A stretch of DNA of 64,000 nucleotides from Shinella zoogloeoides (GTDB lineage Bacteria > Pseudomonadota > Alphaproteobacteria > Rhizobiales > Rhizobiaceae): NCBI RefSeq assembly GCF_020883495.1, contig NZ_CP086611.1, positions 62,001 through 126,000 of the forward strand, read 5' to 3'. The notes below the pieces were generated by a model. The model did no database searches. It had not been told where the DNA came from and saw only the letters and a list, made by a program, of their open reading frames with translations. Shown here one piece after another: positions 39,368 through 47,023 of the stretch (the first letter of the stretch is position 1; each line of letters opens with the position of its first letter). Made by a program: the position numbers and the translations under genes.

Positions 39368-39577
39368 TCAGCGGATGAAGGCAATCGACGGCTCGTCCCA
39401 GTCGGGGACGTCATGGAACTCCGGCGCGTGGTGGAGCAGGATGCTCGGCTCACCGCGCGCGGACCGCTCCGCCTTGATGCTGCAGGCCGCAACCAGCGCC
39501 CTTATGCCGAGCGGCTTGTAGTGGCTGAGAAGGTCCGGCCGCATGCTATCATCGAAGCTCTTGTCGTGCACCATCAT
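39368..39577 (-). CDS. Small protein of unknown function before putA, 69 residues
   Basis: Not recognised. A 69-residue ORF (begins MMVHDKSFDDSMRPDLLSHY, ends DVPDWDEPSIAFIR), soluble, without signal peptide, on the same strand as putA and ending 35 bases before it. AGGGGG precedes the double ATG; the start could be the second ATG at 39574. It fills most of the 410-base gap between putA and the Lrp-type gene. Codon use looks like that of neighbours, but only the context supports it. Confidence 0.5.
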   Translation of the reverse strand: MMVHDKSFDDSMRPDLLSHYKPLGIRALVAACSIKAERSARGEPSILLHHAPEFHDVPDWDEPSIAFIR

Positions 39578-39681
39578 CCCCCTGTGCTTGACGCCGGATC
39601 GCCGCGCGCGCCGGCCGCATCGAAGACGGCCGGATCTTGCATGGTCGATCCGGGAAACTGGCGCGGACAATATCACGATGC

Positions 39682-39703
39682 TGAAAAACAAATGGACTTC
39701 AAA
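39682..39703. promoter_or_regulatory. Possible Lrp-type operator between putA and its regulator
   Basis: An A/T-rich stretch with ACAA, 12 bases, TTGT symmetry lies in the divergent region (ACAAATGGACTTCAAATTGT). Lrp-type regulators bind degenerate A/T-rich palindromes of about 15 bp. The assignment is tentative. Confidence 0.35.
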
Positions 39704-39742
39704 TTGTCTTCGTTTAGGCTGATCGCATCTATTTTTTGAAGA

Positions 39743-40225
39743 ATGGAGGGCGATTTGCCTGATATTTCCCATGTGGATGGGTCGTTGGACGCCTTCGACC
39801 GGAAAATCCTCGAGGAACTCACGGAAAACGGCCGCATCCCCGTCGCGGAGCTGGCGGAAAAGGTGGGCCTCTCCAAGACGCCCTGCCAGAACCGCTTCAA
39901 GCGGCTGATCGCGGAAGGCTTCATCCAGGGCTTCAAGGCGATCCTCAACCCGTCGAAGATGAACCTCGACCATATCGCCTTCGCCGAGGTGAAGCTGACC
40001 AACACCCACGAGGAGGCGCTGAACAGCTTCAACGCGGCGGTCAAGAAGATCAAGGAAGTGGAGGAGTGCCACATGATCGCCGGCCGCTTCGACTATCTTC
40101 TGAAGATCCGCACCCGCGACATCAAGAAATACCGCCTCGTGCTCGGCGAGCGCATCTCGAACCTGCCTTACGTCGCCAATACCTCGACCAATGTGGCGAT
40201 GGAGACGGTGAAGGAGCGGGGGTGA
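39743..40225 (+). CDS. putR: Lrp/AsnC-family regulator of proline use
   Basis: Transcription factor of 160 residues: N-terminal HTH (about 12-60) with ILEELTENGRIPVAELAEKV and LSKTPCQNRFKRL, then the AsnC ligand-binding domain with VEECHMIAGRFDYLLKIRTRD. Divergent from putA. In Agrobacterium and Rhodobacter an Lrp-type PutR activates putA in response to proline, so the symbol is by analogy. GAAGA precedes the ATG weakly; a TTG four codons on, with GGAGGG before it, is another possible start. Confidence 0.88.
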   Translation: MEGDLPDISHVDGSLDAFDRKILEELTENGRIPVAELAEKVGLSKTPCQNRFKRLIAEGFIQGFKAILNPSKMNLDHIAFAEVKLTNTHEEALNSFNAAVKKIKEVEECHMIAGRFDYLLKIRTRDIKKYRLVLGERISNLPYVANTSTNVAMETVKERG

Positions 40226-40312
40226 CGAGCCGTTCGGCACGGCCACCCCGGAACATCGGGTGACGGCGGGCGTTTGCCGATATCGACGCTGATATCGTCA
40301 AGGGAGGCCGCC

Positions 40313-40504
40313 ATGCCGGCAAAATCGAAAGCGCAGCAGAAAGCTGCGGGAGCGGCGCTCGCCGCGAAACGCGGCGACATGAAGAAGAGCGCGCTCAAGG
40401 GCGCATCACGGAGCATGGAAAAATCCATGTCGGAAAAGGAACTGGAGGAATTGGCCTCGACCAGCCACAAGGGCAAGCCTGAGCACGTATCGAAATCGGG
40501 CTGA
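40313..40504 (+). CDS. DUF3008 family small protein
   Basis: A 63-residue, lysine- and alanine-rich, soluble protein starting MPAKSKAQQKAAGAALAAKR, a pattern I associate with DUF3008, a family of unknown function common in rhizobia. AGGGAGG lies 7 bases before the ATG. Its stop is 12 bases from the convergent MarR gene. Possibly DNA-binding or stress related, but this is only suggested by its composition. Confidence 0.8.
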   Translation: MPAKSKAQQKAAGAALAAKRGDMKKSALKGASRSMEKSMSEKELEELASTSHKGKPEHVSKSG

Positions 40505-40515
40505 CGCGGGCGCCG

Positions 40516-40971
40516 TCAATCCTTCGGGCCGCGCCGGACGGGTTCCGGCGGCAGTTTTGCCTCGATGGCCGCAAGGCCCGCTTCGAGCTGCCGGAGGCCG
40601 TCCGCCAGAAGCCGCGCCATCTCCTCCTCATAGGCCCGGGCAAGTGTGATCATCTCGCCGTAGATGCGCTTGCCCGCCGGCGTCAGTTCCAGATGCTCGA
40701 TGCGGCGGTCGCTCATGTCCTCGCTGCGCTTCAGCCAGCGCTTTTCCTCCAGCGCGCGCACCGCGCGGGACACCTTCGTCTTGTGCATGCTGGAATTGGC
40801 GCCGATCTCCGTCGCCGTCATGCGGCCATAGGACCCGAGGGCGGCGAGCGCGCGCCATTCCGGCCGGGTCATCCGGTAGCGGCTGCGATATTGCGCGGCA
40901 AAACGCTGGCTCACCCGCTCGGCCGCTTGGTTGAGCCGGTAGGGCAGGAAAGTCTCGAGCTTGAAATCCAT
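40516..40971 (-). CDS. MarR-family regulator of homogentisate catabolism
   Basis: MarR-type regulator of 151 residues, with winged helix YRMTRPEWRALAALGSYGRM, TEIGANSSMHKTKVSRAVRAL and wing SEDMSDRRIEHLELTPAGK. Divergent from hmgA with 81 bases between them, which contain a GATGGTT/AACCATC inverted repeat, so it probably controls the tyrosine/homogentisate genes. Its inducer is likely homogentisate or a related acid (inference). A TetR-type HmgR does this in pseudomonads. Confidence 0.9.
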   Translation of the reverse strand: MDFKLETFLPYRLNQAAERVSQRFAAQYRSRYRMTRPEWRALAALGSYGRMTATEIGANSSMHKTKVSRAVRALEEKRWLKRSEDMSDRRIEHLELTPAGKRIYGEMITLARAYEEEMARLLADGLRQLEAGLAAIEAKLPPEPVRRGPKD

Positions 40972-40984
40972 GGCAGGCCGCCTT

Positions 40985-41021
40985 GATGGTTACAAAATGG
41001 ACAGTTACATCTGCAACCATC
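40985..41021. promoter_or_regulatory. Candidate MarR operator between the regulator and hmgA
   Basis: Inverted repeat GATGGTT (40985-40991) and AACCATC (41015-41021), with a second pair of direct GTTACA repeats at 40989 and 41004 inside it. It covers the centre of the divergent 81-base region. Confidence 0.55.
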
Positions 41022-41052
41022 TGATAAAGAGCCTTGCAGAGGAGGGCAAGCC

Positions 41053-42381
41053 ATGGCGGAGAGCACCAGCAGCCTGAAATACATGCCGGGCTTCGGCAAC
41101 GATTTCGAGACGGAATCCCTGCCGGGCGCGCTGCCGCAGGGCCAGAACAGCCCGCAGAAGTGCAATTATGGCCTCTATGCCGAGCAGCTTTCCGGCTCGC
41201 CCTTCACTGCCCCGCGCGGCACCAACGAGCGCTCCTGGCTCTATCGCATCCGCCCGAGCGTGCGCCACACCCGCCGTTTCTCCAATGCCAGCTATCCGCA
41301 CTGGAAGACCGCGCCCTGCCTCGACGACCACTCCCTGCCGCTCGGCCAGCTCCGCTGGAACCCGCTGCCCGCGCCGGAGGAAACGCAGAATTTTCTCGAA
41401 GGCCTCCGCACCATGACGACGGCCGGCGACGTGCTGACGCAGGTCGGCATGGCCGCACACGCCTATACGTTCGATGCCGACATGGTGGACGACTATTTCT
41501 TCAATGCCGACGGCGAACTGCTGGTCGTGCCGCAGCTCGGCGCGATCCGCGTCTTCACCGAAATGGGCATCATGGATGTCGAGCCGCTGGAAATCTGCCT
41601 CATCCCGCGCGGCATGATGTTCAAGGTCTCGCGTATCGGCGAGGGCGATGTCTGGCGCGGCTATGTCTGCGAGAACTACGGCGCGAAGTTCACCCTGCCG
41701 GATCGCGGCCCGATCGGCGCGAACTGCCTTGCCAATCCGCGTGACTTCAAGACCCCCGTCGCCGCCTATGAGGACAAGGAGACGCCCTGCCGCGTGCACG
41801 TCAAATGGTGCGGCAAGTTCTACGTCACCGAGATCGGCCATTCGCCGCTCGACGTCGTCGCCTGGCACGGCAACTACACGCCGTTCAAATACGACCTTCG
41901 CACCTATTCCCCGGTCGGCGCGATCCTCTTCGACCATCCCGATCCGTCGATCTTCACTGTGCTTACGGCCCCGACCGAGGAGGCCGGCACGGCGAATATC
42001 GACTTCGTCATCTTCCCGCCGCGCTGGATGGTGGCCGAGCACACCTTCCGCCCGCCGTGGTATCACCGCAACATCATGAGCGAGTTCATGGGCCTGATCC
42101 ACGGCCAGTACGACGCCAAGGAGGAGGGCTTCGTGCCCGGCGGCATGAGCCTGCACAACATGATGCTGCCGCACGGCCCGGACGCGACGGGCTTCGAGAA
42201 GGCGTCCAACACCGAGCTGAAGCCCGTCAAGCTCGACCACACCATGGCCTTCATGTTCGAGACGCGCTTCCCGCAGCAACTCACCAGGTTCGCCGCCGAA
42301 CTGGAGACGCTGCAGGACAACTATCTCGAATGCTGGGACGGTCTGGAACGCAAGTTCGACGGCACGCCGGGTATTAAGTGA
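41053..42381 (+). CDS. hmgA: Homogentisate 1,2-dioxygenase
   Basis: Iron(II) dioxygenase that opens homogentisate to maleylacetoacetate, 442 residues, normal length. Typical stretches are [26 protein letters not shown], and the metal region [16 protein letters not shown] (His and Glu ligands) followed by [24 protein letters not shown] lies 5-12 bases before the ATG. It opens the plus-strand part of the tyrosine degradation cluster. Confidence 0.97.
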   Translation: MAESTSSLKYMPGFGNDFETESLPGALPQGQNSPQKCNYGLYAEQLSGSPFTAPRGTNERSWLYRIRPSVRHTRRFSNASYPHWKTAPCLDDHSLPLGQLRWNPLPAPEETQNFLEGLRTMTTAGDVLTQVGMAAHAYTFDADMVDDYFFNADGELLVVPQLGAIRVFTEMGIMDVEPLEICLIPRGMMFKVSRIGEGDVWRGYVCENYGAKFTLPDRGPIGANCLANPRDFKTPVAAYEDKETPCRVHVKWCGKFYVTEIGHSPLDVVAWHGNYTPFKYDLRTYSPVGAILFDHPDPSIFTVLTAPTEEAGTANIDFVIFPPRWMVAEHTFRPPWYHRNIMSEFMGLIHGQYDAKEEGFVPGGMSLHNMMLPHGPDATGFEKASNTELKPVKLDHTMAFMFETRFPQQLTRFAAELETLQDNYLECWDGLERKFDGTPGIK

Positions 42382-42383
42382 AC

Positions 42384-42944
42384 CTAACCACCCTGCCAGG
42401 CCTTCACGGCGTCCAGCGGCCAGACGAGCATCAGGATGTTCAGCGCCAGCCCGTCGCGGATGAGCCAGGTCGTGGTTGCCTCGAAGACGACGATGAGCGC
42501 GACGCTTGCCCAGACGGGCAGGCGCGAAGCGAGGAAGAAGCCGACGACCATCGCGAAAATATCCGCGCTGGAATTGATCACGCTGTCGCCGAAATAGTCG
42601 AGCGAGATCGTCGCTTCGCGGTAGCGGTTGATGATCATGTCGGTGTTTTCGAGGATTTCCCAGGCGCATTCCACGATGAGCGCCAGCGTCAGCCGCACAT
42701 TGATGCCCGCCCTGGGGAGGATCAATGTGAAGAGGCCGTAGAACAGGATGCCGTGAATGATGTGGCTCGGCGTGTACCAGTCGGAAAGGTGCTGCGAGTT
42801 TTCCGAAGAAAACACCACGCCATGCCACAGTTTCACATATCCGCACTTGCAGATGAGCGGCTGACCCATCGTATAAAGGATGGCTGCCGTCGCGGCGATG
42901 AAGCCGGCGGTGATCAGCAGGGAATTTCGGACCGTGCGGTTCAA
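42384..42944 (-). CDS. UPF0314/DUF2585 membrane protein
   Basis: Membrane protein of 186 residues with about six hydrophobic segments. The signature stretches are SLLITAGFIAATAAILYTMG, WYTPSHIIHGILFYGLF and ALIVECAWEILENTDMIINR, typical of UPF0314. The start appears to be TTG at 42944, since AAGGA lies 10 bases before it and no ATG suits. Function unknown. It is on the minus strand inside the homogentisate cluster, with its stop only 2 bases from the hmgA stop. Confidence 0.88.
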   Translation of the reverse strand: MNRTVRNSLLITAGFIAATAAILYTMGQPLICKCGYVKLWHGVVFSSENSQHLSDWYTPSHIIHGILFYGLFTLILPRAGINVRLTLALIVECAWEILENTDMIINRYREATISLDYFGDSVINSSADIFAMVVGFFLASRLPVWASVALIVVFEATTTWLIRDGLALNILMLVWPLDAVKAWQGG

Positions 42945-43057
42945 GCGGGATTTCCTTGGAGAGGCGATGCGGCGCGGATGCGGCGCATGCGGGTGGAGAC
43001 AGGCGGCCGGAAGATGACACGATCCGCCGGCCGGAAACAAGATCGGGAGCGACACGC

Positions 43058-44074
43058 ATGAAACTTGCGACACTGAAGGATTCCACCCGCGACGGCCGTC
43101 TGGTCGTCGTTTCGCGCGACCTGACGCGCTGCTCGGAAGTGGGCCATATCGCCCGCACCCTGCAGGCGGCGCTGGACGACTGGGCGCATGTCGCGCCACG
43201 GCTGGAACGGGTCGCCGAAGGGCTGGAAACCGGCTCGCAGCCGACAACCCGCTTCCACGAGCACGACGCAACCTCTCCGCTGCCGCGCGCCTACCAGTGG
43301 GCGGATGGCTCGGCCTATGTCAATCACGTCGAACTGGTGCGCAAGGCCCGCAATGCCGAGATGCCGGAGAGCTTCTGGACCGACCCGCTGATGTACCAGG
43401 GCGGCTCCGACAGCTTCCTCGGTCCGCGCGATCCGATCTTCGCTTCCGACGAGGCCTGGGGCGTGGACATGGAGGGCGAGATCGCCGTCGTCGTCGACGA
43501 CGTGCCGATGGGCGCGAGCGTGGAAGAGGCGCGCGATGCGATCCGCCTCGTCATGCTCGTCAACGACGTCTCGCTGCGCGGTCTCATTCCGGGCGAGCTT
43601 GCCAAGGGGTTCGGTTTCTTCCAGTCGAAGCCGTCTTCCGCCTTCTCCCCCGTCGCCGTGACGCCGAATGAGCTGGGCGACGCCTGGGACGGCGGCAAGC
43701 TGCACCTGCCGCTCCTCGTCTCGCTCAACGGCAAGGCCTTCGGCAAGGCCAATGCCGGCGTCGACATGACCTTCGATTTCGGTCAGCTCGTCGCCCATGC
43801 GGCCAAGACTCGCCCGCTCGTCGCCGGCTCGATCATCGGCTCCGGCACGGTCTCCAACAAGCTCGACGGCGGTCCCGGCAAGCCGGTTTCCGAGGGCGGG
43901 GCGGGTTATTCCTGCATTGCCGAGGTCCGCACCATCGAGACGATCTCGACCGGTGCGCCGAAGACCCCCTTCATGAAGTTCGGCGACATCGTGCGCATCG
44001 AGATGAAGGACAAGTCCGGCCACTCCATCTTCGGCGCCATCGAGCAGACCGTGACGCGCTACGAAAAGGACTGA
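43058..44074 (+). CDS. Fumarylacetoacetate hydrolase family protein
   Basis: Protein of 338 residues, likely fumarylacetoacetase, which hydrolyses fumarylacetoacetate to fumarate and acetoacetate, the last step of tyrosine breakdown. It has the FAH fold with WGVDMEGEIAVVVDDVPMGA, VMLVNDVSLRGLIPGELAKG and AGSIIGSGTVSNKLDGG, where acidic residues bind the metal. It is shorter than eukaryotic FAH (about 420), as usual for this bacterial branch. The ATG follows CGGGAGC. maiA starts 4 bases after its stop. Confidence 0.94.
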   Translation: MKLATLKDSTRDGRLVVVSRDLTRCSEVGHIARTLQAALDDWAHVAPRLERVAEGLETGSQPTTRFHEHDATSPLPRAYQWADGSAYVNHVELVRKARNAEMPESFWTDPLMYQGGSDSFLGPRDPIFASDEAWGVDMEGEIAVVVDDVPMGASVEEARDAIRLVMLVNDVSLRGLIPGELAKGFGFFQSKPSSAFSPVAVTPNELGDAWDGGKLHLPLLVSLNGKAFGKANAGVDMTFDFGQLVAHAAKTRPLVAGSIIGSGTVSNKLDGGPGKPVSEGGAGYSCIAEVRTIETISTGAPKTPFMKFGDIVRIEMKDKSGHSIFGAIEQTVTRYEKD

Positions 44075-44078
44075 CCCG

Positions 44079-44723
44079 ATGAGCGAGGAGATCGTGCTCT
44101 ACGACTACTGGCGCTCTTCCGCCAGCTATCGCGTGCGCATCGCGCTCGAAAGCCTCGGCCTCGCCTATAGGCGGGTCTCCGTGGACCTTCTGGCCGGTGA
44201 ACAGCGCGCCCCGGAACACCGCGCCCGCAACCCGCAGGGCCTCGTCCCGGCGCTGGTGATCGACGGTCAGACGCTGACGCAATCCCTCGCCATCATCGAA
44301 TATCTCTCGGAAACGCGCCCCGAGGCGCGTTTCCTCCCCGCCGATCCGCTCGGGCGGCAGCGCGTACGCACGCTCTCCTATGCCATCGCCATGGAAATCC
44401 ACGCCGTCTGCAACACGGGCATCGTCGGCCACGTCATGGATATCACCGGTGGTGGAGACGAGGTTCGCAGCAACTGGATGAAGAAATTCATCGGCGAAGG
44501 CCTCGCCGCCGTCGAAGCCCTGCTCGACAACCCCGCCACCGGCACCTTCTGCCACGGCGACACCCCCACCATGGCCGACTTCTGCCTCGTCCCGCAGGTC
44601 TACAACGCCAACCGCTGGGGTGCCGACATATCCGGCCTGAAGCAGGTGCGCCGCATCGCCGAAACCTGCCTCGATTTACCGGCCTTCAAGGCGGCGCATC
44701 CGGAGGCGGCGAAGGGGGCTTGA
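44079..44723 (+). CDS. maiA: Maleylacetoacetate isomerase (zeta-class GST)
   Basis: Isomerises maleylacetoacetate to fumarylacetoacetate with glutathione, 214 residues. The zeta-class signature SSASYRVRIALESL is at about residues 12-25, followed by NPQGLVPALVIDGQTLTQSL in the thioredoxin-like domain and HGDTPTMADFCLVPQVYNA in the C-terminal domain. Four bases separate it from the FAH gene. With hmgA and the FAH protein it completes the homogentisate pathway. Confidence 0.96.
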   Translation: MSEEIVLYDYWRSSASYRVRIALESLGLAYRRVSVDLLAGEQRAPEHRARNPQGLVPALVIDGQTLTQSLAIIEYLSETRPEARFLPADPLGRQRVRTLSYAIAMEIHAVCNTGIVGHVMDITGGGDEVRSNWMKKFIGEGLAAVEALLDNPATGTFCHGDTPTMADFCLVPQVYNANRWGADISGLKQVRRIAETCLDLPAFKAAHPEAAKGA

Positions 44724-44751
44724 GCTTTGAAAGGCGGATGAAGCGTGCTAT

Positions 44752-44780
44752 ATATACCCCTAGCAGTAAAGGGATATACC
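44752..44780 (+). promoter_or_regulatory. ATATACC repeats before the first VapBC pair
   Basis: ATATACC at 44752-44758 and again at 44774-44780, immediately before the antitoxin ATG, 22 bp apart and both partly self-complementary. Antitoxins of this class autoregulate by binding sites over the start, so these are candidate operators. Confidence 0.5.
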
Positions 44781-45020
44781 ATGCCGCTCTATGTGAAGGA
44801 TCAGGAAGTCGACAGGCTCGCCGACCGGCTTTCCGCTCTGCGCAAGGTCAGCAAGACCGAGGCGGTGCGGCAGGCTTTGGCGCATGAACTGGAGCGGGTT
44901 GAAAGCGAGCCGACGCTGGTGGAGAAGGCTGTCGCCATGACCCGAGCGCTGAACCAGAAGTATTCTCCGACTGGTCTCAAGGCCGATAAGGCCTTCATCG
45001 ATAGCCTATACGAGGACTGA
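44781..45020 (+). CDS. vapB: VapB-type antitoxin (PF07704-like)
   Basis: Antitoxin of 79 residues starting MPLYVKDQEVDRLADRLSAL, with the ribbon-helix-helix-like pattern KVSKTEAVRQALAHELERV of the Rv0623-type antitoxins, and an acidic toxin-binding tail (FIDSLYED). An upstream in-frame start at 44745 lies inside the promoter repeats and is rejected. It overlaps the toxin start by one base. Confidence 0.88.
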   Translation: MPLYVKDQEVDRLADRLSALRKVSKTEAVRQALAHELERVESEPTLVEKAVAMTRALNQKYSPTGLKADKAFIDSLYED

Positions 45021-45415
45021 TGTTTATCGATGCCTCGGCCATCGTCGCCATGATGGCGGATGAAAGCGATGCGACGATACTATCCGCGCGTTTGATGAGC
45101 GCTGGTACGAGGGTGACATCGCCGATGGCGCTTTGGGAAGCGTCTGTCGCTTACAGCAGGATTTTCGGACTTGAGCCGCAAGCGGCCTTGCGTGAGGTTC
45201 AGGCCTATATTCGTCCCTTCGATGTTACCGTCGCTGCGATCGAGCCGGCAATGACGGCGGCTGCCGTCGATGCCTATCAACGTTTCGGCAAGGGGCGTCA
45301 TCCCGCGGGCCTCAATTTCGGCGATTGCTTCGCCTATGCCTGCGCCCGGCATTTCAACATGCCGCTGCTCTACAAAGGCGATGACTTCGCCAAAACGGAT
45401 ATCGAAGCCGCATAG
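45020..45415 (+). CDS. vapC: VapC-type toxin, PIN-domain ribonuclease
   Basis: PIN-domain RNase of 131 residues. The acidic active site is visible: first Asp in MFIDASAIVAMM, Glu in LWEASVAYSRIFG and the later Asp in NFGDCFAYACARHF. It probably cleaves tRNA or rRNA when released from its antitoxin. Followed by a GC hairpin at 45420-45439 and then the convergent gabD gene. Confidence 0.9.
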   Translation: MFIDASAIVAMMADESDATILSARLMSAGTRVTSPMALWEASVAYSRIFGLEPQAALREVQAYIRPFDVTVAAIEPAMTAAAVDAYQRFGKGRHPAGLNFGDCFAYACARHFNMPLLYKGDDFAKTDIEAA

Positions 45416-45419
45416 AAAC

Positions 45420-45439
45420 CGCCCCGCCGAAGCGGGGCG
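45420..45439. terminator. Hairpin between convergent vapC and gabD
   Basis: CGCCCCGC, loop CGAA, GCGGGGCG: an 8-bp stem between two convergent genes, 4 bases after vapC and 11 bases before the gabD stop codon. The T-run is weak on both strands. Confidence 0.6.
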
Positions 45440-45450
45440 ATTCGGGATCG

Positions 45451-46932
45451 TCAGGCGACATCCCCCATGCAGACGTATTTCAGCTCCAGATAATCATCCG
45501 CGCCGTGGGCCGAGCCCTCGCGGCCGAGGCCGGACTGCTTGATGCCGCCGAAGGGGGCGGCTTCGGAGGAGATGAGGCCGGTATTGACGCCGACCATGCC
45601 GTATTCCAACGCTTCCGCCACCTTCCAGACCTTCTTGAGGTCGCCGGCGAAGAAGTAGGCGGCAAGGCCGAATTCGGTGTCGTTGGCCTGCTCGATCACA
45701 TCCTCGACCGTGTCGAAGCGGAAGAGCGGGGCGACGGGGCCGAAGGTCTCTTCCTTCGCCACCGTCATGCCGCGGGCGACGCCCTTCAGCACGGTCGGCT
45801 CGAAGAAAGTGCCCTTGCCCGTGACGCGCTTGCCGCCGGCAATGACCGTCGCGCCCTTGGAAACGGCGTCGGCGATGTGCGCCTCGACCTTGTCGATGGC
45901 GGTTTCCTCGATCAGCGGGCCGATGGTCGTGCCCTTGTCGAAGCCGTCGCCAACCGAAAGCTCGGCGACCTTCTTCGCCAGCTTCTCCGCAAAGGCGTCA
46001 TAGACATTCGACTGCACGTAGAGCCGGTTGGCGCACACGCAGGTCTGGCCGGCATTGCGGTACTTCGAGGCCATCGCGCCTTCGACGGCGGCGTCGAGAT
46101 TGGCATCGTCGAAGACGATGAAAGGCGCGTTGCCGCCAAGTTCCAGGCTGACCTTCTTGATCTGGTCGGAGCATTGACGCATCAGGATGCGGCCGACTTC
46201 CGTGGAGCCGGTGAAGGAGATTTTGCGCACCTTCGGATTGAAGCACAGCTCCTTGCCGATGGCGGGGCCATCGGTGCCGAGGATGATGTTGAAGGCGCCG
46301 GCCGGAATGCCGGCCTTTTCCGCCAGAACGGCAAGGGCGATGGCCGAAAGCGGCGTCTGCTCGGCCGGCTTGGAGACCACCGTGCAGCCGACGGCAAGCG
46401 CCGGGGCGGCCTTGCGCGCAATCATTGCGGCCGGGAAGTTCCAGGGCGTGATCGTACCGACGACGCCGACCGGCTGCTTGATGACGAGCATGCGCTTGTC
46501 GGCGGAGGGAGCCGGGATCGTCTCGCCGTTGATGCGCTTGGCCTCTTCCGCGTACCATTCGATATAGGAGGCGGCATAGAGGATTTCGCCCTTGGCTTCG
46601 GCCAGCGGCTTGCCCATTTCGGCGGTGAGGATGGCGGCGAGTTCATCGGCATTGGCGATGATCAGGTCGAACCACTTGCGCAGCAGCACGGAGCGGTCCT
46701 TGGCCGGACGGGCGGCCCAGAGCGGCTGGACCGCATAGGCAGCGTCGATGGCGGCGGCCGTCTCGCTCGCGCCCATTTCCGGCAGCGTCGCCAGCTTCTC
46801 GCCGGTCGCCGGGTTTAGGACGTCGAAGGTCGCAGCGCCGTTGCCGCCGATCCAGTTGCCGTTGACATAGCCGGCATCGCGCAGGAGGTCGGTCGACTTC
46901 AGGTGCTTCGTAAGAGCATCATGGAAAGCCAT
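45451..46932 (-). CDS. gabD: Succinate-semialdehyde dehydrogenase
   Basis: NAD(P)-dependent aldehyde dehydrogenase, 493 residues, that oxidises succinate semialdehyde to succinate, the second step of GABA use. Motifs: PWNFPAAMI, catalytic Glu in LELGGNAPFIVFDDA, catalytic Cys in GQTCVCANRLYVQ, and the end PFGGIKQSGLGREGS. It lies downstream of gabT on the same strand, 91 bases apart with a hairpin between. Confidence 0.94.
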   Translation of the reverse strand: MAFHDALTKHLKSTDLLRDAGYVNGNWIGGNGAATFDVLNPATGEKLATLPEMGASETAAAIDAAYAVQPLWAARPAKDRSVLLRKWFDLIIANADELAAILTAEMGKPLAEAKGEILYAASYIEWYAEEAKRINGETIPAPSADKRMLVIKQPVGVVGTITPWNFPAAMIARKAAPALAVGCTVVSKPAEQTPLSAIALAVLAEKAGIPAGAFNIILGTDGPAIGKELCFNPKVRKISFTGSTEVGRILMRQCSDQIKKVSLELGGNAPFIVFDDANLDAAVEGAMASKYRNAGQTCVCANRLYVQSNVYDAFAEKLAKKVAELSVGDGFDKGTTIGPLIEETAIDKVEAHIADAVSKGATVIAGGKRVTGKGTFFEPTVLKGVARGMTVAKEETFGPVAPLFRFDTVEDVIEQANDTEFGLAAYFFAGDLKKVWKVAEALEYGMVGVNTGLISSEAAPFGGIKQSGLGREGSAHGADDYLELKYVCMGDVA

Positions 46933-46964
46933 GGTTCGTTCCTTTGGGACATGGAAGGCCGTTC

Positions 46965-46985
46965 ACCCGGGGCTATGCCCCGGGT
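46965..46985 (-). other. Perfect hairpin between gabT and gabD
   Basis: ACCCGGGGC, TAT, GCCCCGGGT: a perfect 9-bp stem. No T-run follows, so it more likely stabilises or separates the two messages than terminates. Confidence 0.55.
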
Positions 46986-47023
46986 GTCGCCTTGAGAGGA
47001 TTGGGTTCGGTCGCTTGTGCCGG

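Noticed and set aside
36081..39521. An 1146-codon open frame on the plus strand opposite putA
   Set aside because: It is fully antisense to a clear PutA and has repetitive Arg/Asp/Ala composition, typical of GC-rich shadow frames.
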